64,000 nucleotides of DNA from Victivallis sp. Marseille-Q1083 (GTDB taxonomy: Bacteria > Verrucomicrobiota > Lentisphaeria > Victivallales > Victivallaceae), in the NCBI RefSeq assembly GCF_903645315.1, contig NZ_CAHJXL010000001.1, positions 3,524,841 through 3,588,840 of the forward strand, read 5' to 3'. Position numbers and translations under genes: made by a program. A model generated the notes under the pieces. It worked only from the letters and a program-made list of their open reading frames with translations. It searched no databases and was not told where the DNA came from. Positions 51,364-59,876 of this stretch are shown here, piece by piece (the first letter of the stretch is position 1; each line of letters starts with the position of its first letter).

Positions 51364-52697
51364 TGAGCGATAAGAAATACAAGGTTGTCACCTTCAAGGG
51401 CGGTGTGCATCCGGAGAATGACGGCAAAGCGCTGTCCGCCGATGCGGCGATCCGGACGGCGCCGCTGCTGGAGCGTTATGAAGTGATTGTGCCGCAGAAT
51501 GTCGGCGCGCCGCCGAAAGTGATTGTCCAGAAAGGCGATACAGTTAAGAAAGGCCAGATGCTGGCCGAAGCGGCCGGTTTCGTTTCGGTGCCGCTGCATG
51601 CGCCGACCAGCGGGACGGTCGAGGGAATTGTCGAAATCGACGGTCCGATGGGATTGCCGGTGCCGGCGGTGGCAATTGTTGCCGACGGACAGGACGAGTG
51701 GGGCGAGCTGCCGGAGAAGCTTGACTGGCGGAATTGTGACGGAGCCTTATTGAAGGAACGCATCGCCGCGGCCGGGATTGTCGGCATGGGCGGCGCCGCG
51801 TTTCCGAGTCACGTCAAATTGTCGCCGCCGCCGGACAGGAAAATTGATTTTCTGGTGCTGAACGGAGCGGAGTGCGAACCGTATTTGACCGCCGATCACC
51901 GGGTGATGCTGGAGACGCCGGAGAAAGTATTGACCGGCGCGGCGATCATGGGGCGGATTCTGGGCGTTGAACAGATTTATATCGGCGTCGAAGTCAACAA
52001 GCCCGATGCCATTGAGGCGATGCTGGCCAGAGCCGAAGAATACCGCATCGGCATCGTCGGCTTGAAGGTGCAGTATCCGCAGGGAGCGGAAAAGCAATTG
52101 ATTTATGCGGTGACCGGCCGTAAAGTACCGGCCGGCGGTTTGCCGATGGATGCCGGCTGCGTCGTGCAGAACGTCGGCACGGCGGCGGCGGTTTGCGACG
52201 CGGTGACGCAGGGCTGGCCGCTGATCGAGCGGGTGACGACAATCACCGGGACGCCGGTGCGGACGCCGGGCAATTGGCGGCTGCGGCTCGGCACGCCGAT
52301 TTTGAAAGCGATGGAATTCGCCGGCGGGGTGACGCGGGAGCCCGGCAAGATCATTCTGGGCGGGCCGATGATGGGATTCGCACAGAAATCGCTCGGCGTG
52401 ACGGTGATGAAAAATACTTCCGGCATTCTGTTGCTGGCGCCGGAGGAGGTGGTGCAATACGATTCCACCGCCTGCATTCGCTGCGGTCAATGTCTGCGGG
52501 CCTGCGCGATGGGGATTTCTCCGGGACCGTTGAGTACGGCGATCGAAAGCGAACAGTTCGATCTGGCATTGCAGAATCATGTGATGGACTGTATGGAGTG
52601 CGGCTCCTGTGCGTATGTTTGTCCGGCGCACCGGCCGTTGGTGCAGCATTTCCGCCGGGCCAAGGCGGAGATCCGGAACCGGATGAAAAAGAAATAA
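51363..52697 (+). CDS. rnfC: Rnf electron transport complex subunit C
   Basis: The protein has 444 residues and is peripheral. The N-terminal HlyD-like fold (FKGGVHPENDGKALSA, then APTSGTVEGIVEIDG) precedes the FMN/NADH-binding part (GMGGAAFPSHVKL, NGAECEPYLTADHR). Two 4Fe-4S motifs follow, CIRCGQCLRACAMGISPG and CMECGSCAYVCPAHRP. It has the short form without the long C-terminal repeat tail of some gammaproteobacterial RnfC. It is the NAD-interacting subunit. Confidence 0.93.
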   Translation: MSDKKYKVVTFKGGVHPENDGKALSADAAIRTAPLLERYEVIVPQNVGAPPKVIVQKGDTVKKGQMLAEAAGFVSVPLHAPTSGTVEGIVEIDGPMGLPVPAVAIVADGQDEWGELPEKLDWRNCDGALLKERIAAAGIVGMGGAAFPSHVKLSPPPDRKIDFLVLNGAECEPYLTADHRVMLETPEKVLTGAAIMGRILGVEQIYIGVEVNKPDAIEAMLARAEEYRIGIVGLKVQYPQGAEKQLIYAVTGRKVPAGGLPMDAGCVVQNVGTAAAVCDAVTQGWPLIERVTTITGTPVRTPGNWRLRLGTPILKAMEFAGGVTREPGKIILGGPMMGFAQKSLGVTVMKNTSGILLLAPEEVVQYDSTACIRCGQCLRACAMGISPGPLSTAIESEQFDLALQNHVMDCMECGSCAYVCPAHRPLVQHFRRAKAEIRNRMKKK

Positions 52698-52713
52698 TTC
52701 AGGTGAAATAGAG

Positions 52714-53838
52714 ATGAGCGAAGCGAATTGCGAAAAATTATTGTTGCCGAAAGGCGAGGAATTGGTGTTGAGTTCTTCGCCGCACATTCATGCCAGGGAA
52801 GATGTGCGCGGCATCATGTTGAAAGTATGCGTCTGCCTGTTGCCGGCGACGGTGATGGGAATTTATTTTTTCGGCTGGGCGGCATTGCAGGTGATCGTGC
52901 TGACCGTGCTGTTTTCGGTCGGTGCGGAAATGCTGTGGTGCCGGCTGGCCGGCAAACCGGTATTGGGAACGGTGAAGGATTGCAGCGCGGCGCTGACCGG
53001 CTTGCTGCTGGCGTTGAATTTGTCGGCCGGGGTGCCGTGGTGGATCTGTCTGATCGGCGCTTTTCTGGCGATCTGGCTGGGCAAACAGGTATTTGGCGGG
53101 CTCGGTCACAATCCGTTCAATCCGGCGCTGGTGGCGCGGGTGGCGCTGCTGATCGCGTTGCCGGCCTATATGACTTTGTGGATACCGGCCCGGGATATGG
53201 GGCCGGAGAATGCCGAATATGCCCAGAAATTTTATACGGCCGGCGACTGGCAGGCGTTGGAGCAGGGGACGGCCGGGATCGACCAGTTGACCTGTGCGAC
53301 GCCGCTGGGCGGCATCACGGCGCCGGGCGCGAATGAGAACGCTTTTGCCGATTATATTGACGGCGGCAGTTACTGGAATTATTTCATCGGCAATGTCGGC
53401 GGCTGTCTCGGGGAAACATCGGCGCTGGCGCTGTTGATCGGCGGGGGGGCGCTGATGCTGATGCGGGTGATCAAGTGGCAGATTCCGGTTTTTTACATCG
53501 CCACGGGGGCGGTGGTCTCCGGCGTCGTCAACGCCTGCTGTCCGACGGCGACGCCGCCGGCTTTGTTCCATCTGTTGACCGGCGGCTTGATGCTGGGGGC
53601 TTTTTTCATGGCGACGGATATGGTCACTTCACCGATTACCGGCTGGGGCTGCGTCATCTTCGGCGTCGGCTGCGGCATCATCACCTGTGTGATCCGGTTG
53701 TGGGGCAGTTACCCGGAAGGAGTCAGTTTTTCGATTCTGCTGATGAATGCGCTGGTGCCGCTGATCGACCGGTGCTGCCAGTTGCGGCCGTTCGGCTATG
53801 TGCGGCGCAAAGCCGCGAAGAAAGAGGTGGCGGCATGA
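52714..53838 (+). CDS. rnfD: Rnf electron transport complex subunit D
   Basis: The protein has 374 residues with about nine membrane helices. The opening LSSSPHIHAREDVRGIMLKV and the segment FMATDMVTSPITGWGCVIFG are typical of RnfD/NqrB, which carry flavin within the membrane. YPEGVSFSILLMNALVPLID is the conserved C-terminal helix. The stop overlaps the rnfG start (ATGA). Confidence 0.93.
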   Translation: MSEANCEKLLLPKGEELVLSSSPHIHAREDVRGIMLKVCVCLLPATVMGIYFFGWAALQVIVLTVLFSVGAEMLWCRLAGKPVLGTVKDCSAALTGLLLALNLSAGVPWWICLIGAFLAIWLGKQVFGGLGHNPFNPALVARVALLIALPAYMTLWIPARDMGPENAEYAQKFYTAGDWQALEQGTAGIDQLTCATPLGGITAPGANENAFADYIDGGSYWNYFIGNVGGCLGETSALALLIGGGALMLMRVIKWQIPVFYIATGAVVSGVVNACCPTATPPALFHLLTGGLMLGAFFMATDMVTSPITGWGCVIFGVGCGIITCVIRLWGSYPEGVSFSILLMNALVPLIDRCCQLRPFGYVRRKAAKKEVAA

Positions 53839-54542
53839 AGCTCAAGGACAGTGAAAATTATCTGGTGCTCGGAACCTTCCTGGCCCTGACCGGCGGGATT
53901 GCCGCTCTGATCTTGGCCGGCTTTGCGCAGTTGACGGCCAAGCCGATCGCCGAGGCGAAATTGCGCAAGGTCAATCAGGCGCTGCAGGAAGTGCTGCCGG
54001 CGTTCGACAATACGCCGTCGGAGAATACCGTAGTCAAAACTTCTCCGAACGGTTGGGAGGTGACGTTTTACGGGGCGTTGCAGGGGGGTGAACTGGTCGG
54101 GGTGGCGGCGACGGCTTCCAGTCCGGACGGTTACGGCGGCAAACTGACGTCGCTGTTGGCGCTGGACCCGGACGGAACGGTCCGGACGATTCAGACCGGC
54201 GACCAGCAGCGCTCTGCCGTGCTGATCACCGAACAGACCGAAACGCCCGGTTTGGGGACGAATGTTTGTGAGCGCAAAAATGTCAAGACGATTTTCAATT
54301 TATTTGAAGACAAATCGAATGCGGGGTTGCCGCCGAATCGGGTGCTGGATCAGTTTGCCGGTAAGACGGCGACCGCGGCGGCGCCGTGGAAAGTGGAAAA
54401 AGACGGCGGCGAAATGATTTATATCACCGGCGCGACCGTGACCAGCCGGGCGGTGACCGAACTGGTTTATCAGATTGCAGTGACTTACGACCGGGATCGC
54501 GACGCGATCAACGCCGCGTTGCAGAAAGGAAACAGGCAATGA
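53835..54542 (+). CDS. rnfG: Rnf electron transport complex subunit G
   Basis: The protein has 235 residues. One N-terminal helix (LVLGTFLALTGGIAALILAG) anchors an FMN-binding domain. The covalent flavin site is ITGATVTSRAV near residue 200, with the TGAT-x-T/S pattern. The upstream segment TETPGLGTNV is the conserved partner loop. It starts inside the rnfD stop and ends inside the rnfE start, so translation is coupled. Confidence 0.92.
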   Translation: MKLKDSENYLVLGTFLALTGGIAALILAGFAQLTAKPIAEAKLRKVNQALQEVLPAFDNTPSENTVVKTSPNGWEVTFYGALQGGELVGVAATASSPDGYGGKLTSLLALDPDGTVRTIQTGDQQRSAVLITEQTETPGLGTNVCERKNVKTIFNLFEDKSNAGLPPNRVLDQFAGKTATAAAPWKVEKDGGEMIYITGATVTSRAVTELVYQIAVTYDRDRDAINAALQKGNRQ

Positions 54543-55228
54543 ATTTCATCGGTGATTTCGTACGGGGATTGTGGAAGGAAAACCCGGTGCTGGTGCTGCT
54601 GCTCGGCATGTGTCCGACGCTGGCGACCACTTCGAATGCGATCAACGGTCTCGGCATGGGGTTGGCGACGACTTTTGTGCTGCTGGGCAGCAACGTGGTG
54701 ATTTCGCTGATCAAGAACATCGTACCGCGTAAAATCCGGATTCCGGTTTATATCGTCGTCATTGCGACTTTTGTGACGGTGGTCGATTTGTTGATGTTGG
54801 CGTATGCGCCGGAGGCGTTGTACTCGGCGCTCGGTATTTTCATCCAGTTGATCGTGGTCAACTGCATCGTGCTGGGGCGGGCGGAAGCGTTTGCCTCGAA
54901 AAATACGCCGGTCCGTTCCTTTTTCGACGGTCTCGGCATGGGTTTGGGATTTACGCTGGCGCTGACGGTGCTCGGGGCGACGCGGGAATTTCTGAGCAGC
55001 GGTTCGCTGTTCGATGTCAAAGTGATCACCGCCTGGACGGTGGATTTCATGCTGCCGACCGGGGCGCCGGGGGCGTTCATCATTCTTGGCTGCTTCCTGG
55101 CATTGATGAATTATCTCAATGCGCGCCGGGCGATCAAACGCGGTGAAGTCTATGTCCCGCCGCAAGGATTGGATTGCCGGCATTGCAGCATCTGCGATCT
55201 CGGCAGGAGCAAAGACACCGATTCTTAA
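54539..55228 (+). CDS. rnfE: Rnf electron transport complex subunit E
   Basis: The protein has 229 residues with six membrane helices. It has the conserved opening GLWKENPVLVLLLGMCPTLA and a central VVNCIVLGRAEAFASKN, each with a Cys for the iron centre shared with RnfA. The C-terminus carries an extra tail, LDCRHCSICDLGRSKD, with three closely spaced Cys that standard RnfE lacks. It is the last gene of the operon. Confidence 0.92.
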   Translation: MNFIGDFVRGLWKENPVLVLLLGMCPTLATTSNAINGLGMGLATTFVLLGSNVVISLIKNIVPRKIRIPVYIVVIATFVTVVDLLMLAYAPEALYSALGIFIQLIVVNCIVLGRAEAFASKNTPVRSFFDGLGMGLGFTLALTVLGATREFLSSGSLFDVKVITAWTVDFMLPTGAPGAFIILGCFLALMNYLNARRAIKRGEVYVPPQGLDCRHCSICDLGRSKDTDS

Positions 55229-55293
55229 GCGATCGGTATAGGTATCCTTGAATTGCCATGCTCCCTGGGTTGTGGCCTGCGGGACCCGCACGG

Positions 55294-55334
55294 AACTTCA
55301 TCCGGCGTTTGATAACGCAACGCCGGATGAAGTT
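55294..55334. terminator. 16-bp perfect hairpin after the rnf operon
   Basis: AACTTCATCCGGCGTT (55294-55309) and AACGCCGGATGAAGTT (55319-55334) around a 9-base loop, 66 bp past rnfE. No T tract follows. It may end the rnf transcript. The rest of the 222-bp gap up to the IS481 remnant shows no supported gene. Confidence 0.45.
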
Positions 55335-56105
55335 GCCGCGTATTGTCGAAATTCATATCGTGCCGTACTCCAAGTTGCGGCAGGCTGGCGCACTCTTTCA
55401 GCTCCTGCCGGCGACCTTTCCCAAGATAGTTTGCAGGTCTTTTTACACTGATTCCGAATGCCAAGAATCGTGTTGCGCCCGAACTGGAGTCTCGCGTGGT
55501 CAAAATGGCTCTTGACAATCCGGCATTGGGCCAACAACGAGTTGCTAATGAGTTACGCAAGGAAGGGCTGTTTATTTCTCCAGGCGGAGTTCGTTCTGTT
55601 TGGCAGAGGCATGATCTGGAAACTTTTTGGAAACGCCTCAAAGCACTGGAAGCCAAAATTGCTCAGGAAGGGATCGTGCTGACCGAATCACAGCAGCAGG
55701 CTGTGGAAAAAGCCAAAGAGGAAAAGGAAGCCGTTGGAGAAATCGAAACCGGACATCCGGGTTATCTCATTGCTCAGGATTCCTTCTATGTCGGCAATAT
55801 GAAAGGCGTGGGACGCATCTACCAGCAGACAGTTATCGATACCTATTCCAAGGTGGCTTTTGCTAAACTCTACGACCGTAAAAACGCTTTAATTGCCGCT
55901 GACATGCTCAATGATCGCGTGATTCCCATTTTCGACGTAAATGAGATTCCAGTCTTACAAGTTCTGACGGATCGCGGCTCGGAATATTGCGGGAACCGCG
56001 AACATCATAAATATGAACTTTACCTGGACTTAGAGAATATTGGCCACACCAAAACCAAGGCAAAATCGCCACAAACCAATGGCATTTGCGAACGATTCCA
56101 TACAA

Positions 56106-56114
56106 ACATTCTCA
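56106..56114. repeat. Left target-site duplication (ACATTCTCA)
   Basis: The 9 bases ACATTCTCA occur directly before the IS4-type element and again directly after it at 57484-57492. Removing the element and one copy restores the IS481 reading across the junction. Confidence 0.85.
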
Positions 56115-57483
56115 CACGCCTGTCCTAACAAACTTTTGAAAGGGTGAAAAAAGTGGAGCCAACTTGTCCGTAATAGTATATTACGGTTGCCTAAACCACA
56201 AGGAGGCTCCGTAATGAAGAATACATCAGTCAGTCTTTTTCGTCAAGTGTTGGATTTGATACCGAAGCGAGAATTTGAAGAAATAGTCATGAAACACAAT
56301 GGAGACAAGCGAAAACAGTCCTTTGACAGTTGGGCACATTTTGTGTCGATGATCTTCTGCCAGTTGGCGCAGGCCAATAGTCTGCGAGAGATTTGCGGAG
56401 GTTTGAAAACCTGTGGAGGCAAATTGAATCATCTTGGAGTGGAATCCGCTCCAACCAAATCCAACTTGTCGTACGCCAATGCCCATCGCTCTCCGAAAAT
56501 GTTCGGCGATATTTTCCATATGCTTCTGGGACACTGCCATGCAATTGCGCCACGGCATGAGTTTTCGTTTCCCAAGAAACTTTACAGTCTCGACGCAACG
56601 CTGATTGAGCTTTGCGTTAAAGTTTTTCCATGGGCAACCTATCGGCAAACCAAAGGGGCAATCAAGCTCAATATGCTGTTGGATCACGATGGTCATCTTC
56701 CCGTGTTCGTTGATTTCACCAATGGAGATGTTCATGAGGTAAACAGCGCCAGACGAATGGAACTCCCGCGTGACAGCATGGTGGTTTGTGATCGCGGATA
56801 CGTTGATTTTTCCATGCTGTATAAATGGAATCTCTCCGGTGTGGATTTTGTCACGCGCCTCAAGACCAATACGACCTACGACATCCCGGAATACGATGTC
56901 AAGCAATATCCCGGAACCGTTTTGAGCGATGAAGTCATTTTTCTGCGTGGTTCGCAAGACAAATATCCGGAACGTCTCCGCAAAGTGGTCGTCTGCGATG
57001 TGGAAAACCATCGGACATTGACCTTGCTAACCAACAATTTTGAGCTGGACGCACAAACGATCGGCGACATCTATAAGGCTCGCTGGCAAATCGAAAGCTT
57101 TTTCAAGATGCTCAAGCAGAACTTCAAGATCAAAACGTTTATCGGCACCAGCGAAAATGCGGTTCGGATTCAAGTTTGGACAGCGCTTATCGCTATTTTG
57201 CTGACCAAGTACCTGAAGTTTTTGTCGAAAGCGCAATGGCATTTTTCAACCCTGGTCACTTTCCTGAAATGGAATCTATTTGTTTACCGCGACTTGCGCC
57301 AATGGCTGGATCAACCATTTACCAAACCACCGGAGCCGGAATCATTTCAACCAGAGTTCGCTTTTTAGGACAGCAGATTTACAACAAAGGGGGGCTACTT
57401 TTGAGAATTGGTGTGAAATAGATGAAAATGAGGGGGCGTAATCAGAAAATTACGCCATTTTGAAAATTGTTAGGACAGGTGTG
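56115..57483 (+). mobile_element. IS4-family insertion sequence, 1369 bp, inside an IS481 transposase
   Basis: Terminal inverted repeats CACGCCTGTCCTAACAA (left) and CACACCTGTCCTAACAA (right, read inward) differ at one base. A 9-bp target duplication flanks the element. A perfect 19-bp palindrome (CCGTAATA-GTA-TATTACGG, 56168-56186) precedes the transposase, possibly blocking readthrough from outside. Ends, duplication and gene are all intact, so the insertion looks recent. Confidence 0.9.
56214..57368 (+). CDS. IS4-family transposase (DUF4372 plus DDE domain)
   Basis: The protein has 384 residues from the ATG at 56214, which has AGGAGG 8 bases upstream. The N-terminus (VSLFRQVLDLIPKREFEEIV, then SWAHFVSMIFCQLAQANSLR) matches the DUF4372 domain found on this IS4 subgroup. 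The catalytic triad is visible as LDATLIELC (Asp), VVCDRGYVDFS (Asp) and RWQIESFFKMLKQNF (Glu in the Y/W-x-IE-x-F-F motif). It appears complete and active. Confidence 0.9.
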   Translation: MKNTSVSLFRQVLDLIPKREFEEIVMKHNGDKRKQSFDSWAHFVSMIFCQLAQANSLREICGGLKTCGGKLNHLGVESAPTKSNLSYANAHRSPKMFGDIFHMLLGHCHAIAPRHEFSFPKKLYSLDATLIELCVKVFPWATYRQTKGAIKLNMLLDHDGHLPVFVDFTNGDVHEVNSARRMELPRDSMVVCDRGYVDFSMLYKWNLSGVDFVTRLKTNTTYDIPEYDVKQYPGTVLSDEVIFLRGSQDKYPERLRKVVVCDVENHRTLTLLTNNFELDAQTIGDIYKARWQIESFFKMLKQNFKIKTFIGTSENAVRIQVWTALIAILLTKYLKFLSKAQWHFSTLVTFLKWNLFVYRDLRQWLDQPFTKPPEPESFQPEFAF

Positions 57484-57492
57484 ACATTCTCA
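57484..57492. repeat. Right target-site duplication (ACATTCTCA)
   Basis: Second copy of the 9-bp duplication, identical to 56106-56114. Confidence 0.85.
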
Positions 57493-57716
57493 ATGAGTTT
57501 TATCAGATTGCATTCCGCAAAAAATCTATGATTCCATCGAAATGCTACAGAAAGATCTCGACGAGTGGATACTGGATTACAATCAGCAGCGCCCTCATAG
57601 TGGAAAATATTGTTACGGAAAAACTCCAATGCAAACATTCCTGGATTCTGTACCGCTTGTAAAAGAGAAGATGTTACAGTATAGTAATCAGCCGTCGGAG
57701 CAATAGAAAATATGAC

Positions 57717-58082
57717 AAATCGTCAGATAAGGTCGTGACTTCTACAACTAATATGGGTAATTATGGTGGCGCAAACTGGGGAACTAGTCAACAGCCTTTA
57801 CCTATTGTTGCTCATTCTTTATCTAAAGAAACAGGTTTCTATCCGTTATTCCGTGTTCCTACCAAGATTGAATATGCCAGTTTCTTATACGACTTTGATT
57901 TAGAGACAATTCGTTGCTCTAAAGCGGAATTGCCTCTGGAGAGTCTAGCGCATCTGCGTTGGATTGGAAATGCTTGGTTTGTAGAGGGAGCTGAGCTTGG
58001 ACCGTTTGGCCAAGCGTACCGAGCGATTGGTACTCCTGCATTTCTTATCTTTGCCGGAATATCTGCTATTTTTGGAGATTGA
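57717..58082 (+). pseudogene. 3' fragment of an unknown gene cut by the IS481 element
   Basis: The frame is open back into the IS481 sequence with no start of its own except an unconvincing GTG at 57735. About 120 residues are visible: SDKVVTSTTNMGNYGGANW, then PIVAHSLSKETGFYPLFRVP and a hydrophobic end AYRAIGTPAFLIFAGISAIF. It is AT-rich compared with the rest of the window. The composition and the small lipoprotein gene behind it suggest the C-terminal end of a secreted or polymorphic-toxin-like protein, but no family is recognised. Confidence 0.45.
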
Positions 58083-58154
58083 TTTATATATTTTATTGGG
58101 TCCTCTATTTTCTTAACTAGTTTTTATTACATCTTAAGTGATGAGAGAAGTAAA

Positions 58155-58547
58155 ATGAAATTTTTAGTAATGATTTTACTGTTATTCACAGTTGGTTGTA
58201 GAGCTCTTATTCGTGAGTATGAATTTGATTTGATCGATAATTCCGCACAAGGAAAATCTTCGCAGTTATATTCTTCTTTGGAGGGATTTGCCCAAAAATA
58301 CGAAATACCAAAATATGAAGTTCAGAAAGGAAGTGGTGACAATATTACTTATCTCTGGTATGGATATGGTAGAGGAATATCTTTGTTTTATATTCCCCAT
58401 AAGAATGAAATTATTTTAAGATTTAATGATGTAGACCAACCAGCGGAAGATAGTATTTTTAAGGATTTTCAGATTCGCTTGCATGAAATGGGAATTTACT
58501 CTACAATAAAATTTATAGTATGGCGTGAACCATGGTTCCAATTTTAA
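58155..58547 (+). CDS. Small lipoprotein of unknown function
   Basis: The protein has 130 residues. A signal peptide ends in a lipobox, TVGC at about residues 12-15 (FLVMILLLFTVGC), so it should be lipid-anchored. The mature part is polar with many aromatic residues (ITYLWYGYGRGISLFYIPHK). It is AT-rich like its left neighbour. Its position directly after an orphan C-terminal fragment would suit an immunity or accessory protein; this is conjecture. No family is recognised. Confidence 0.6.
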   Translation: MKFLVMILLLFTVGCRALIREYEFDLIDNSAQGKSSQLYSSLEGFAQKYEIPKYEVQKGSGDNITYLWYGYGRGISLFYIPHKNEIILRFNDVDQPAEDSIFKDFQIRLHEMGIYSTIKFIVWREPWFQF

Positions 58548-58678
58548 GATTTTCTTATGGGATAATCCTGAATATGGATAAATATAACTGAGGTAGATAA
58601 GGAATTGTTCAATGTGGATAACAGTGCAAATAATAGTATAGATTCGGCAATTAGCATACGTGCATGTATATTATCATC

Positions 58679-59569
58679 ATGGAAACTCAAGATGCACGAA
58701 AACTCGATAAGGTCGCTCTTGAAGAGCGGCGCAAGCAGGCCGTGAGATTGTATCAAAGCGGCAAGTGTAATAAATTGTACGGAAATCGGAAAAATCGTTG
58801 GAGCGCACCGCAATACGGTGGGCAAGTGGATAAGCAGGTGGAAAAAAAGCGGCACGGTTGCACGTCAAGATTTCGTTTGGAATCGAAATACCAGTCCGAA
58901 CCTTGGGGGAGTACTTGAAACGCTGGGGATTTGCGCCGCAAAAACCAGTTAAGAAAGCTTATCAGCGCAATGAGGCGCACGTTCAAAAATGGCTGATTGA
59001 GGAGTATCCCCGAATCAAAAAGCTGGCAAAATCAGAAGACGCGGATATCTTTTGGGGGGATGAAACAGGAATTCGCAATGACGAGGCCAAGGGCCGCAGT
59101 TATGCGCCGAAAGGCAACCCCCCGGTACAAGCAGTCAATCCGGTACGCGAAAAAGTTAATATGATCAGCGCGATTACCAACCAGGGGAAAACTCATTTCA
59201 TGTTTTACAGCGAAACGATGACGGTTCAACTTCTGATCCAATTTATGGAACGTCTGATTCATCAAAATGAGCGGAAAGTGTATTTGATTCTGGATAACCT
59301 GCGGGTTCACCACAGCAAAACGTTGACTGGTTTTCTGCAGGAAAACGCGGCTTTCATCAAGTTATTTTTCTTGCCGAGCTACAGTCCCGACCTGAACCCG
59401 GATGAATATCTCAACCGCGACTTGAAAATCAAATCTGAGCAACAAGCCCTTGGGGCGTGCCAAAGGAAAAATAACCGAACATGCCAAGCAACATATGGAA
59501 ATGATAGCTAAACAGCCGGAACGAATCAAGAAATTATTCCATTCCAAGACTGTTTTATATGCAAGTTAG
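58679..59569 (+). pseudogene. IS630-family transposase remnant
   Basis: Reading begins METQDARKLDKVALEERRKQ, then shifts frame near 58770 (TEIGKIVGAHRNTVGKWISR in another frame). It lacks part of the linker region and continues from about 58866 as FGIEIPVRTLGEYLKRWGF with the DDE parts FWGDETGIRND, LILDNLRVHHS and LPSYSPDLNPDEYLNRDL. It shifts again near 59445 before KITEHAKQHMEMIAKQPERI and a TAG at 59567. Two frameshifts and an internal deletion make it non-functional. Confidence 0.8.
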
Positions 59570-59589
59570 TTAGTTGCCGGTACAATAAC

Positions 59590-59724
59590 ATTTTGAGCAC
59601 AAAAATATGTAATCGTCGTGTTCCAGCCAAACATCGACACGGGTTCCGTCTTCCGACAGCTTTACCTGCACGACCTCCACGGTTTGGACAGATTCAGCAG
59701 CTTTTGATAAAAGTCTTCTACCAT
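59590..59724 (-). pseudogene. Probable ISL3-type transposase N-terminal remnant
   Basis: On the minus strand MVEDFYQKLLNLSKPW is followed, after a small deletion and frame change, by VEVVQVKLSEDGTRVDVWLE and HDDYIFLCSKC. This resembles the start of ISL3 transposases, which runs into a zinc-finger CPxCG motif. The likeness is by eye only. The 307-bp gap between the IS630 remnant and the next gene contains this remnant and a promoter, and nothing else was seen. Confidence 0.4.
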
Positions 59725-59828
59725 ATGAGTGTTGTGAATTTTTACCCACAAAAATTCCCGAAGCGCCTCTTTTGATCTATTTTGATCTATTTAAAAAGGT
59801 AAAAAAATACTATTTTCCTTCAAGACAG

Positions 59829-59857
59829 TTGACTTTTTTTTGGGGTTTTGCTATAAT
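59829..59857 (+). promoter_or_regulatory. Strong promoter of the second GntR-type regulator
   Basis: TTGACT (59829-59834), 17 bases, TATAAT (59852-59857). The predicted start near 59864 would leave the ATG at 59865 leaderless, which supports the downstream ATG at 59877. Confidence 0.7.
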
Positions 59858-59876
59858 TAAAAACATGGAGAAGGAT

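Larger units (their letters stand above)
55451..57706 (+). pseudogene. IS481-family transposase, truncated, interrupted and frameshifted
   Basis: The remnant reads IPNAKNRVAPELESRVVKMA and then an intact helix-turn-helix (QQRVANELRKEGLFISPGGV) and integrase core (YLIAQDSFYVGNMKGVGRIY, VLTDRGSEYCG, QTNGICERFH). It breaks at 56114, where an IS4-type element is inserted, and resumes at 57486 (ILNEFYQIAFRKK). Three lesions are visible: loss of about 70-90 N-terminal residues before 55451, the IS insertion, and one missing A in the A run at 57519-57524 that shifts the frame before IYDSIEMLQKDLDEWILDYN. The last part ends in a TAG at 57704. It cannot make active transposase. Confidence 0.8.

Noticed and set aside
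55248-55515. Short plus-strand open frames between rnfE and the IS481 remnant.
   Set aside because: They run through the 16-bp palindrome, overlap each other in different frames and have no ribosome site or family likeness.
57519-57524. The A run in the IS481 transposase as a programmed frameshift site.
   Set aside because: IS481 transposases are normally read in one frame, and the gene is already truncated and interrupted, so a decay mutation is the simpler reading.
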